Assembly (NCBI RefSeq): GCF_001927285.1
Contig: NZ_MSIG01000001.1
Span: forward strand, 526,527 to 590,526
Source: Mongoliimonas terrestris
GTDB lineage: Bacteria; Pseudomonadota; Alphaproteobacteria; Rhizobiales; Pleomorphomonadaceae
DNA length: 64,000 nt
Direction of reading: 5' to 3'
Shown: positions 48,968 to 56,583 of the stretch, in pieces
How the letters are laid out: every line of letters starts with the position of its first letter
How positions within the stretch are numbered: position 1 is the stretch's first letter
Translations under genes and position numbers: made by a program
The notes under the pieces: model-generated
The model's input: the letters and a program-made list of their open reading frames with translations, nothing else
The model's database searches: none
What the model was told of the DNA's origin: nothing

Positions 48968-49174
48968 ATGAAACTCTACCGCTACATCACCGGCCCGGAC
49001 GACAGCGCCTTCTGCCACCGGGTGACCGCCGCCCTCAACAAGGGCTGGCGTCTCGCCGGTCCGGCCACCCTGACCTACGATCCGGTCCAGGTCCGCGTGA
49101 TCTGCGGCCAGCCGGTGGAGAAGGAGGTGGAAGGGGTGGAGTACACGCCGGAGACCAAGCTCTCGGACTGGTGA
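48968..49174 (+). CDS. DUF1737 small protein
   Basis: This 68-residue protein is covered by the DUF1737 signature: KLYRYITGPDDSAFCHRVTA and ALNKGWRLAGPATLTYD. It has an alternating beta and helix pattern and no membrane segment. The function of the family is unknown. The ATG at 48968 begins MKLYRY as in relatives; a TTG two codons earlier is less likely. It stands alone between the CitE-like gene and a repeat-rich spacer. Confidence 0.85.
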   Translation: MKLYRYITGPDDSAFCHRVTAALNKGWRLAGPATLTYDPVQVRVICGQPVEKEVEGVEYTPETKLSDW

Positions 49175-49248
49175 GGGGGCGGTGGGAGGGGCGGTAGTGG
49201 ATCGCCGGTGGCCCGCGTCGGAGAAGGCGCATCCCGTCCACCCCAGGT

Positions 49249-49364
49249 CGTCACCCCGGCGAACGCCGGGGCCCAACCGCTTGGTGGATCATCCGCCCCG
49301 GTGCGGATCGCGGCGCTGTCGGCTGGATCCCGGCATGCGCCGGGATGACGGTTGGGGGAGGGCG
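49249..49364. repeat. REP-like intergenic element, copy 1
   Basis: This 116 bp element begins with a GC-rich palindrome containing CCCCGGCGAACGCCGGGG and ends with an inverted version containing CCCGGCATGCGCCGGG, so its termini are inverted repeats of each other. Such elements are common between genes in Rhizobiales. It is about 95% identical to copy 2. Confidence 0.9.
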
Positions 49365-49481
49365 ACGGGTGAGGCGCCGGTCGGCCGCGCCGCCGGCAGT
49401 CGGACGGGTCGCGCCGCGGCCGAACGCATCCTCGGCCCTCGTCGCCGTCAACGCTTCCCTTGCCCCGAGCGTCACCCCGAC

Positions 49482-49597
49482 CGTCACCCCGGCGAAGGCC
49501 GGGGCCCAACCGCTTGGTGGATCATCCGCCCCGGTGCGGTTCGCGGCGCCGTCGGCTGGATCCCGGCGTGCGCCGGGATGACGGTTGGGGGAGGGCG
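49482..49597. repeat. REP-like intergenic element, copy 2
   Basis: This second 116 bp element matches copy 1 in order and orientation with about five substitutions. A truncated start of the same motif (GTCACCCCGA) lies just before it at about 49471. The two copies are 117 bp apart, and the spacer between them is unrelated. Confidence 0.9.
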
Positions 49598-49671
49598 CGT
49601 GCCGGTCGGCCACGCTGCGGGCACTCGGACGCGCCCGGCGCGCTCAGGCGGCGTTCACCGTGATGCGGGAG

Positions 49672-49695
49672 GGATATAAAGGCATGTTTATATCC
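49672..49695. promoter_or_regulatory. Perfect palindrome in the ahcY promoter region
   Basis: GGATATAAA at 49672-49680 is the exact inverse complement of TTTATATCC at 49687-49695, around the spacer GGCATG. It is AT-rich in a GC-rich setting and lies about 143 bp before the ahcY start. It looks like an operator for a dimeric repressor; an ArsR-family SAH sensor is one candidate. Confidence 0.6.
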
Positions 49696-49837
49696 TGATT
49701 GCCTTCCGGCGCGGGCTCGCCTATAAGGGCGGCGAGGCGGGCAGCCGGATCGGGCCGTCCGCGACCCGTTTGTCGTCGACGCGGTCGTGCCGACCGCCGT
49801 CGACCGTGCCGCCAAATACCCAAAGGAGACCGCCGCC

Positions 49838-51235
49838 ATGGCCGCCACCGACTACCTCGTCAAGGACATCGGGCTCGCCGACTGGGGCCGGACCGAGATC
49901 GAGATCGCCGAGACCGAGATGCCCGGCCTGATGGCCGTGCGCGAGGAGTATGCGGCGGCGCAGCCCCTGAAGGGCGCCCGCATCGCCGGCTCGCTGCACA
50001 TGACCATCCAGACCGCCGTGCTGATCGAGACGCTCGCCGCGCTCGGCGCCGACATCCGCTGGGCCTCGTGCAACATCTTCTCCACCCAGGACCACGCGGC
50101 CGCGGCGATCGCCGCCAGCGGCATCCCGGTGTTCGCCTTCAAGGGCGAGACGCTGAAGGAATACTGGACCTTCACCGACCGCATCCTCGACTGGGGCAAC
50201 GGCGAGACCGCCAACATGATCCTCGACGACGGCGGCGACGCGACGCTGCTCGTCATCCTCGGCTCCAAGGCGGAGACCGATCCCTCCGTGCTCGCCAACC
50301 CCGGCAACGAGGAGGAGGAGTGCCTGTTCGAGACCATCAAGGCGCGCCTTGCCAAGGACCCGACCTTCTACTCGCGGGCGAAGGCCACCATCCGCGGCGT
50401 CTCGGAAGAGACCACCACGGGCGTGATGCGCCTCTACCAGATGCAGGAGCGGGGCGAACTGCCCTTCCCGGCGATCAACGTCAACGACAGCGTCACCAAG
50501 TCGAAGTTCGACAACAAGTACGGCTGCCGTGAATCGCTGGTGGACGCCATCCGCCGCGGCACCGACGTGATGATGGCCGGCAAGGTGGCGGTCGTGTGCG
50601 GCTACGGCGATGTGGGCAAGGGCTCGGCCCAGTCGCTCGCCGGCTCCGGCGCCCGCGTGCTCGTCACCGAGATCGACCCGATCTGCGCCCTCCAGGCCGC
50701 CATGGACGGCTTCGAGGTGGTGACGCTGGAAGACGCGGCCCCTCGCGCGGACATCGTCGTGACGGCGACCGGCAACAAGGACGTGGTGACGATCGAGCAC
50801 ATGCGCCGGTTCAAGGACATGGCGATCGTCTGCAACATCGGCCACTTCGACAACGAGATCCAGGTCGCGGCGCTGAAGAACTACCGCTGGCGGAACGTCA
50901 AGCCGCAGGTGGATCTCGTCGAGTTCCCGGACGGCAAGCGCATGATCCTGCTCTCCGAGGGGCGCCTCGTGAACCTCGGCAACGCCACCGGCCACCCGAG
51001 CTTCGTGATGTCGGCGTCCTTCTCCAACCAGACGCTCGCCCAGATCGAGCTGTGGACCCGCAACGAGGCCTACGAGAAGAAGGTCTACGTGCTGCCCAAG
51101 CATCTCGACGAGAAGGTGGCGGCGCTGCATCTGGCCAAGCTCGGCGCCAAGCTGACCGAACTGACGCCGGACCAGGCCTCCTACATCGGCGTGCAGCCGA
51201 CCGGCCCGTTCAAGGCGGCGCAGTATCGATATTAA
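49838..51235 (+). CDS. ahcY: S-adenosylhomocysteine hydrolase
   Basis: This 465-residue NAD enzyme splits S-adenosylhomocysteine to adenosine and homocysteine and so relieves product inhibition of methyltransferases. [35 protein letters not shown], and [21 protein letters not shown] are conserved, with the NAD loop [11 protein letters not shown]. The insertion before [15 protein letters not shown] and the C-terminal [13 protein letters not shown] are typical. The ATG at 49838 follows AAAGGAGA by ten bases; an in-frame earlier ATG lacks a site. An AT-rich palindrome lies in its promoter region, and an intrinsic terminator follows. Confidence 0.97.
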   Translation: MAATDYLVKDIGLADWGRTEIEIAETEMPGLMAVREEYAAAQPLKGARIAGSLHMTIQTAVLIETLAALGADIRWASCNIFSTQDHAAAAIAASGIPVFAFKGETLKEYWTFTDRILDWGNGETANMILDDGGDATLLVILGSKAETDPSVLANPGNEEEECLFETIKARLAKDPTFYSRAKATIRGVSEETTTGVMRLYQMQERGELPFPAINVNDSVTKSKFDNKYGCRESLVDAIRRGTDVMMAGKVAVVCGYGDVGKGSAQSLAGSGARVLVTEIDPICALQAAMDGFEVVTLEDAAPRADIVVTATGNKDVVTIEHMRRFKDMAIVCNIGHFDNEIQVAALKNYRWRNVKPQVDLVEFPDGKRMILLSEGRLVNLGNATGHPSFVMSASFSNQTLAQIELWTRNEAYEKKVYVLPKHLDEKVAALHLAKLGAKLTELTPDQASYIGVQPTGPFKAAQYRY

Positions 51236-51262
51236 TATCCAGTGTCATAAATACAGATAACG

Positions 51263-51294
51263 ACGTCCCGGACCCGGTCCGGGACGTTTTTCTT
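51263..51294 (+). terminator. Intrinsic terminator after ahcY
   Basis: ACGTCCCGGAC at 51263-51273 pairs with GTCCGGGACGT at 51277-51287 (11 bp, loop CCG), followed by TTTTTCTTT. It starts 28 bp after the ahcY stop. Confidence 0.9.
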
Positions 51295-51497
51295 TGCCTG
51301 ATCAATAGAACATAGGAAGAACCTTAAGGGTTGCCTTGGCAACCGTGCCACACTGGTACGAATAGCTCGCCCGCGTCTTCTTGTGCCTGTCGAAGTCCGG
51401 TATTTTCGGACCGAATCGTCGCGCTGTCCGAGGGCCATCGGAGCCGGCCGACGGCGTTGTGACAGACCTCGTTCAGAGCGGCGGAGAAGGACAGGAC

Positions 51498-54038
51498 ATG
51501 CCGGACATCGGCCGGAAACGGCGACGGATTCGCTCGGCTCCGCTTCACTTCTCCGCGTTCACCGGATCGTCGGCCTGGGCCTTTTCGGCCGCCCCGGCAC
51601 TCGCCCAGGTGGTTCGTTTCCAGCCGGACGGAGTGCAGTTCGACACCATCCAGGTGGCCTGGTTCTCCGCCCTCGTCGGGGCCATCTGCTTTGCGGTGGT
51701 GAGCGCCGGCGCGCTGATCCGCGCGCGCGCCCGCGCCGAGCAGGACCGAGCGGAGCTCCTCGTCCAGACCGCCGACCTGAAGCTCGCCGCCGACCGGGCC
51801 GAGGCGGTGCTGAACGCCGACGACCAGCGGGTGGTGATCTTCCCGGCCGGGTCCGAGCCGCCGGTGGTGATGGGCTCGCTGCCGGACGGCGCCGGGGCGC
51901 CGCGCGGCAAGACGGCCTTCCTCGCCTTCGGCCAGTGGCTCGACGCGCCCTCCAGCCAGCGGCTCGCCGAACGGCTTGACGCCCTGCGCCTGCGCGGCGA
52001 GCCCTTCTCCGACATCCTGCGCACCGCCTCCGGCACCCACCTGGAGGCGACCGGGCGGGTCGCCGGCGCGCGCGCCTTCGCGCGCTTCCGCAACCTCACA
52101 CGGGAGCGGCTGCAGTATGTGGAGCTCTCCGAGCGCACCGAGCGCCAGCGCCGGGAGGTGGACACGCTGCACACCCTCCTGGAGGCACTGCCCATGCCGG
52201 TCTGGACCCGCGACCGGGACGGCCGTCTGAGCTGGGTCAACCAGGCCTATGCGGCGGCGCTGGAGGTGGCGAGCCCGCGTCTGGCGGTGGACGGCGGCCA
52301 CGAGCTTCTGGACGGCGCCGGCCGCCAGGCGGTGGCGGCGAGCCGCGCGGCGGGCGACGTCTTCCGCCAGCGCCTGTCGGTGGTGACCGCCGGCGCCCGC
52401 CGGGTCTACGACGTGGTGGACGCGGTGAGCCCGGAAGGCAGCGCCGGCATCGCCACGGACGTGAGCGAGCTGGAAAAGCTGCAGGTCGAGCTGAAGCGCA
52501 CCCGCGACGGCAACGACAGCACGCTCGACCAGCTGGCCACCGCCGTCGCCATCTTCGGCCCGGACCGACGGCTCAGCTTCTACAACGCCGCCTACCGGTC
52601 GCTGTTCGGGCTCGACAGCAACTTCCTCGACGCCAAGCCGGAGGACGGCGCGGTGCTCGACCAGCTGCGGGCGCTGCGCAAGCTGCCCGAGCAGGCCGAC
52701 TACCGCACCTGGCGCCGCGAGATCCTGGCCTCCTATCAGGCCATGGAGGCCAAGGAGGGCTGGTGGCACCTGCCGGGCGGCCAGACCCTCCGGGTGGTCG
52801 CCAACCCGCACCCGCAGGGCGGCGTCACCTACGTCTACGAGAACGTCACCGAGCGGCTGGAGCTGGAGAGCCGCTACAACGCGCTGATCCGCGTCCAGGG
52901 CGAGACCCTCGACCATCTCTCCGAGGGCGTCGCGGTGTTCGGCTCCGACGGCCGCCTGCGGCTCTGGAACCCCGCCTTCGCGGGACTCTGGCGGCTCGAC
53001 GACGCGGCGCTCGCCGGCCGGCCGCACGTCAACGACGTGGTCGGCCGCTGCCGCCTCCTCCACGACGACGACGCCGTGTGGGAGCGCATCCGCACGGCGA
53101 TCGCGGGCCTTGCCGACACCCGCATGCGGCTCTCCGGCCGGCTGGAGCGGCGCGACGGCGGGGTGATCGACTTCACCACCGTGCCGCTGCCCGACGGGGC
53201 GACGCTCGTCACCTTCGTCAACGTCACTGACACGGTGAACGTGGAGCGGGCGCTCGTGGAAAAGAACGAGGCGCTGGAGGAAGCCGACAAGATCAAGAAC
53301 ACCTTCATCCAGCACGTGTCCTACGAGCTGCGCTCGCCGCTCACCACCATCATCGGCTTCGCCCAGCTGCTCGGCGACGGCAACGCCGGCCCGCTGAACC
53401 CCAAGCAGCTGGAATACACCGGCTATATCCAGGGGTCGTCGTCGGCGCTGCTGGCCATCATCAACGACATTCTGGACCTTGCCACCGTCGACGCGGGCGT
53501 GATGGAGCTCGAGCTTGCGGACGTGGACATCCAGGCGACCGTGGCGGCCGCCGCCACGGGCCTCCGCGACCGGCTGACCGAGGCGCACATCGACTTGAGG
53601 CTCGACGTGCCGGAGACGATCGGCCACTTCGTGGCGGACGAGAAGCGGATCCGGCAGATCCTCTACAACCTCCTCTCCAACGCGGTCGCCTTCTCCGACG
53701 ACGGCGGCGTGGTGGAGGTGGTCTGCCGGCGCGAGGACCACACCATCCTGTTCACCGTGCGCGACCGCGGCCGCGGCATTCCGGAGGACTATCTGGACGC
53801 GGTGTTCGCCCGCTTCGAGAGCCGGCCCGCCGGGGCCCGTCGCCGCGGCGCCGGCCTCGGCCTCTCCATCGTCAAGAGCTTCGTGGAGCTGCACGGCGGC
53901 CTCGTGGACATCACCTCGAACGAGGGGGAGGGCACCACGGTGACCTGCCGCCTGCCGGACGCGCCCGGCGCGCGGCTGACCCGCGTCAAGGAGGCGGGCG
54001 AGGACGCGAGCGCGGAGCCGGCCCTGCCGGCGGAGTAG
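51498..54038 (+). CDS. divL: DivL-type PAS kinase homologue with Tyr at the phospho-acceptor position
   Basis: This 846-residue protein resembles Caulobacter DivL, a membrane-bound cell-cycle regulator that works through DivK and CckA. A signal-like segment and one membrane helix (about 53-73) lead into PAS-like domains at about 200-325, 335-460 and 465-585. The dimerisation helix reads FIQHVSYELRSPLTTIIGF: Tyr609 stands where histidine kinases have the phosphorylated His, the DivL hallmark. The ATPase domain keeps N (NLLSNAVAFS), G1 (DRGRGIP) and G2 (GAGLGLSIV) motifs. The ATG at 51498 follows GAAGGACAGGAC. Its 3' end lies in a 28 bp repeat. In rhizobia the gene is usually next to tsaE, as here. 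Confidence 0.88.
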   Translation: MPDIGRKRRRIRSAPLHFSAFTGSSAWAFSAAPALAQVVRFQPDGVQFDTIQVAWFSALVGAICFAVVSAGALIRARARAEQDRAELLVQTADLKLAADRAEAVLNADDQRVVIFPAGSEPPVVMGSLPDGAGAPRGKTAFLAFGQWLDAPSSQRLAERLDALRLRGEPFSDILRTASGTHLEATGRVAGARAFARFRNLTRERLQYVELSERTERQRREVDTLHTLLEALPMPVWTRDRDGRLSWVNQAYAAALEVASPRLAVDGGHELLDGAGRQAVAASRAAGDVFRQRLSVVTAGARRVYDVVDAVSPEGSAGIATDVSELEKLQVELKRTRDGNDSTLDQLATAVAIFGPDRRLSFYNAAYRSLFGLDSNFLDAKPEDGAVLDQLRALRKLPEQADYRTWRREILASYQAMEAKEGWWHLPGGQTLRVVANPHPQGGVTYVYENVTERLELESRYNALIRVQGETLDHLSEGVAVFGSDGRLRLWNPAFAGLWRLDDAALAGRPHVNDVVGRCRLLHDDDAVWERIRTAIAGLADTRMRLSGRLERRDGGVIDFTTVPLPDGATLVTFVNVTDTVNVERALVEKNEALEEADKIKNTFIQHVSYELRSPLTTIIGFAQLLGDGNAGPLNPKQLEYTGYIQGSSSALLAIINDILDLATVDAGVMELELADVDIQATVAAAATGLRDRLTEAHIDLRLDVPETIGHFVADEKRIRQILYNLLSNAVAFSDDGGVVEVVCRREDHTILFTVRDRGRGIPEDYLDAVFARFESRPAGARRRGAGLGLSIVKSFVELHGGLVDITSNEGEGTTVTCRLPDAPGARLTRVKEAGEDASAEPALPAE

Positions 54039-54148
54039 GCGGCATCCGGCGCTGCCGGCGGAGTAGGCGGCATCCGGCCCTGCCGGCGGACTTGAGACGA
54101 TCCCGGCGCTGCCGGCGGACTGAGGATGAGCCGGCTCTGCCGGCTGTG
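54024..54148 (+). repeat. 28 bp tandem repeats across the divL stop
   Basis: CTGCCGGCGGAGTAGGCGGC and following bases start at 54024, 54052, 54080, 54109 and 54137, a period of 28-29 bp. The first two units are almost perfect, and later ones decay. The TAG of divL (54036-54038) lies in unit 1 and recurs as TAG in unit 2. The array fills the divL-tsaE gap up to about 20 bp before the next start. Confidence 0.85.
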
Positions 54149-54168
54149 GGACCTGAAGGACAGCCGCC

Positions 54169-55755
54169 ATGACGGGCGACGACAGCGCACCCGGCGGCCC
54201 GACCGTCGAGGCGGGCCTTGCGGGCGAGACGATCCGGCTCTCCGCCGAGACGATCCGGCTCGCCGACGAGGCGGACACGCGGGCGCTCGCGGAGGATCTC
54301 GCCGCCGTGGTGCGGCCGGGCGACGTGATCGCGCTCTCCGGCGACCTCGGCATGGGCAAGAGCGCCTTCGCGCGCTTCCTCATCCGGGCGCTTGCCGGCG
54401 ACGACGCCCTGGAGGTGCCGAGCCCGACCTTCACCCTCGCCCAAACCTATGCGCTGTCGCGCCTGACCGTGGCGCACTTCGACCTCTACCGGCTCGGCGA
54501 TCCGGGCGAACTTTCCGAGATCGGCTTCGACGCGGCGACCCGGGAGGCCGTGGTGCTGGTGGAGTGGCCCGAACGGGCGGTGGACGCGCTGCCGCCCGAC
54601 ACCCTGGTGGTGGCGATCCGCCCGGGCGACGGGCCGACCGTCCGGCAGGTGACGCTTGCCGGCGACAAGGCCGCCTGGGGCGACCGGCTGGACCGCACCC
54701 GGGCCATCCGCCGGCTGCTCGTTCAGGCGGGGCTCGGCCCCGCGCGCCGCCGCCACCTGCAGGGCGACGCCTCCAATCGGGCCTACGAGCGGGCGACCGC
54801 GGCCGGGGAAAGCGCCGTGGTGATGAACTGGCCGCCGCCGCCGCCGGGGCCCGTGATCGCCGACGGGCTGACGTACGCGGCGCTCGCCCACATCCAGACC
54901 CGGGCCACCGCCGTCGTCGCCGTCAACGAGACCCTCAGGGCGAAGGGTTTCCGGGCCGCCGCCGTGCGGGCCGCCGACCTCGACCGGGGCCTCCTGGTGC
55001 TGGAGGACCTCGGCGCCGAGCCGGTCGTCGCGGACGGCCGGCCGATCGGGGCGCGCTACATCGCGGCGGCGGAGACGCTGGCCGACATCGCCGGGGAGGA
55101 CTGGCCGACGACGGTGGCGCTGGCCGACGGCAGAGCGCACACCGTGCCGCCCTATGACGCCCGCGCGCTCCTGACGGAAGTGACGCTCTTCCTCGACTGG
55201 TACCTGCCCTATGCCTTCGACCGGACCGCCGGCGCGGGCGAGCGCGCCGACTTCCTCGGCGTCTGGGGCGCGGCGATCGGCCGGCTCGGGCGCGCCGAGA
55301 CCACCTGGACGCTCCGTGATTTCCATTCGCCCAACCTGATCTGGCAGCCGCAGGGCGCGGGCCGGACCCGGCTCGGCCTCGTCGACGTGCAGGACACGGT
55401 GATCGGTCCCGCCGCCTACGACGTGGCGTCGCTGGCGACCGACGCGCGGGTGGACGTGCCGGCGGACCTGAAGGCGGCCCTCCTCGATGCCTACGCGGCA
55501 CGGCGGCAGGCGCAGCCGGCGCGGCCCGGCCGCCCGGCCTTCGACCGGGTGGCCTTCGAGGAGGCGTTCGCGCTGTCCGCCGCCCAGCGCAACGCCAAGA
55601 TCCTCGGCGGCTTTGCCCGCAGCGCCCGGCGCGACGGCAAGACGACCTATCTGGCCCACCTGCCGCGGGTGAAGGCGGCGCTGGCCGAAGCCCTGTCGCA
55701 CCCGGTTCTCGGACCCGTCCGGCTCTGGTATGAACGCGGAACCATCCTGTCGTGA
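54169..55755 (+). CDS. TsaE fused to an AmgK-type aminoglycoside-like phosphotransferase
   Basis: This 528-residue fusion has two parts. Residues about 20-170 are TsaE, the ATPase needed for the t6A37 modification of tRNA, with Walker A SGDLGMGKS at 57-65, PSPTFTLAQTY and FDLYRLGDPGELSEIGFD. Residues about 185-528 are a choline/aminoglycoside-kinase-like domain of the AmgK type, which phosphorylates N-acetylmuramate or glucosamine sugars at C1; the catalytic Asp384 lies in LRDFHSPNLIW and the metal Asp in GLVDVQDTVIGP. AmgK works with MurU, the next gene, in peptidoglycan recycling. The fusion is known in Hyphomicrobiales. A 21 bp duplication (54225-54266) repeats ETIRLSA near residue 20-33. 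Confidence 0.92.
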   Translation: MTGDDSAPGGPTVEAGLAGETIRLSAETIRLADEADTRALAEDLAAVVRPGDVIALSGDLGMGKSAFARFLIRALAGDDALEVPSPTFTLAQTYALSRLTVAHFDLYRLGDPGELSEIGFDAATREAVVLVEWPERAVDALPPDTLVVAIRPGDGPTVRQVTLAGDKAAWGDRLDRTRAIRRLLVQAGLGPARRRHLQGDASNRAYERATAAGESAVVMNWPPPPPGPVIADGLTYAALAHIQTRATAVVAVNETLRAKGFRAAAVRAADLDRGLLVLEDLGAEPVVADGRPIGARYIAAAETLADIAGEDWPTTVALADGRAHTVPPYDARALLTEVTLFLDWYLPYAFDRTAGAGERADFLGVWGAAIGRLGRAETTWTLRDFHSPNLIWQPQGAGRTRLGLVDVQDTVIGPAAYDVASLATDARVDVPADLKAALLDAYAARRQAQPARPGRPAFDRVAFEEAFALSAAQRNAKILGGFARSARRDGKTTYLAHLPRVKAALAEALSHPVLGPVRLWYERGTILS

Positions 55756-55798
55756 CCCGCGCGTTCCGAACGCCCTTCCTCCTGGCCGACCCGCCCCG

Positions 55799-56575
55799 AT
55801 GACCGAACTGCCCCGCTCCATGTCCGCCGCCCGCCCCTCGCCGGACCGTCCGCCCGTCGCCGTGCCGAAGACCGCGATGGTGCTGGCGGCCGGCCGCGGC
55901 AAGCGCATGCGCCCCATCACGGCGACGACGCCGAAGCCGCTGGTGGAGGTGAACGGCCGCTCGCTGATCGACCACGCGCTCGACCGCCTGGCGGCGGCGG
56001 GGGTGGAGAAGGCGGTCGTCAACGTGCACTATCTGGCCGACCTGATCGAGGTGCACGTGACCAAGCGGACCGCCCCGAAGGTGGTGGTCTCCGACGAGCG
56101 CAAGCGGCTGATGGACACCGGCGGCGGCGTCGTGCAGGCGCTGGCGCATCTGGGCACCGCGCCCTTCTACCACCTCAACTCCGACAGCCTGTGGATCGAG
56201 GGCACCCGGCCCAACCTGGAGGTTCTGGCCGAGCGCTGGAACCCGGCCATCATGGACGGCATCCTGATGCTCGCCTCCACGGTGACGAGCGTCGGCTACG
56301 ACGGCGCCGGCGACTTCCGCATGGACCGCACCGGCCGGATCAGCCGGCGGGAGGAGCGCACGGTGGCGCCCTTCGTCTACGCGGGCGTCGCCATCCTCGA
56401 CCCGCGCCTGTTCGCCGGCCTGCCGGCGGAGCCCTTCAGCCTCAACCGGGTGTTCGACGCCGCCATCGCCGAAGGGCGCCTCTACGGCATGCGGATGGAC
56501 GGCACCTGGCTGCACGTGGGCACGCCGGAGGCGATCGGCGAGGCGGAGGCCTCCATCGCGCTGTCGGCGGCCTGA
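55799..56575 (+). CDS. murU: N-acetylmuramate-1-phosphate uridylyltransferase
   Basis: This 258-residue nucleotidyltransferase makes UDP-MurNAc from MurNAc-1-P and UTP, completing the AmgK-MurU shortcut that bypasses MurA and gives intrinsic fosfomycin tolerance in Pseudomonas. The nucleotide motif is MVLAAGRGKRMRPITATTPKPL, and the metal Asp is in YHLNSDSLW. Length and DTGGGVVQAL match MurU rather than RmlA or GlmU. The ATG at 55799 is 43 bp after the upstream stop; an alternative ATG at 55730 would overlap it, and 55820 is possible. addB starts 8 bp after its stop. Confidence 0.9.
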   Translation: MTELPRSMSAARPSPDRPPVAVPKTAMVLAAGRGKRMRPITATTPKPLVEVNGRSLIDHALDRLAAAGVEKAVVNVHYLADLIEVHVTKRTAPKVVVSDERKRLMDTGGGVVQALAHLGTAPFYHLNSDSLWIEGTRPNLEVLAERWNPAIMDGILMLASTVTSVGYDGAGDFRMDRTGRISRREERTVAPFVYAGVAILDPRLFAGLPAEPFSLNRVFDAAIAEGRLYGMRMDGTWLHVGTPEAIGEAEASIALSAA

Positions 56576-56583
56576 GAGCGCCG

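Larger units (their letters stand above)
49175..49837. other. Gene-free spacer before ahcY, rich in repeats
   Basis: This 663 bp region holds two copies of a 116 bp REP-like element, a partial repeat near 49470, a perfect 9+9 bp palindrome, and the ahcY leader. Frames opening in the repeats give the familiar artefact peptides of rhizobial intergenic repeats (for example WAPAFAGVT), so I call no gene. Confidence 0.7.

Noticed and set aside
49075..49613. Open minus-strand frames in the ahcY spacer giving peptides such as WAPAFAGVT
   Set aside because: They are translations of the REP-like repeats, a well-known annotation artefact in rhizobial intergenic DNA, with no ribosome site or conserved fold.
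49600..49837. SAM-II or SAH riboswitch upstream of ahcY
   Set aside because: I could not find the conserved core sequences or pseudoknot pairing of either class; the only strong structure is an AT-rich palindrome that suits a protein operator better.
54024..54148. CRISPR array
   Set aside because: The 28 bp units are directly adjacent with no unique spacers.
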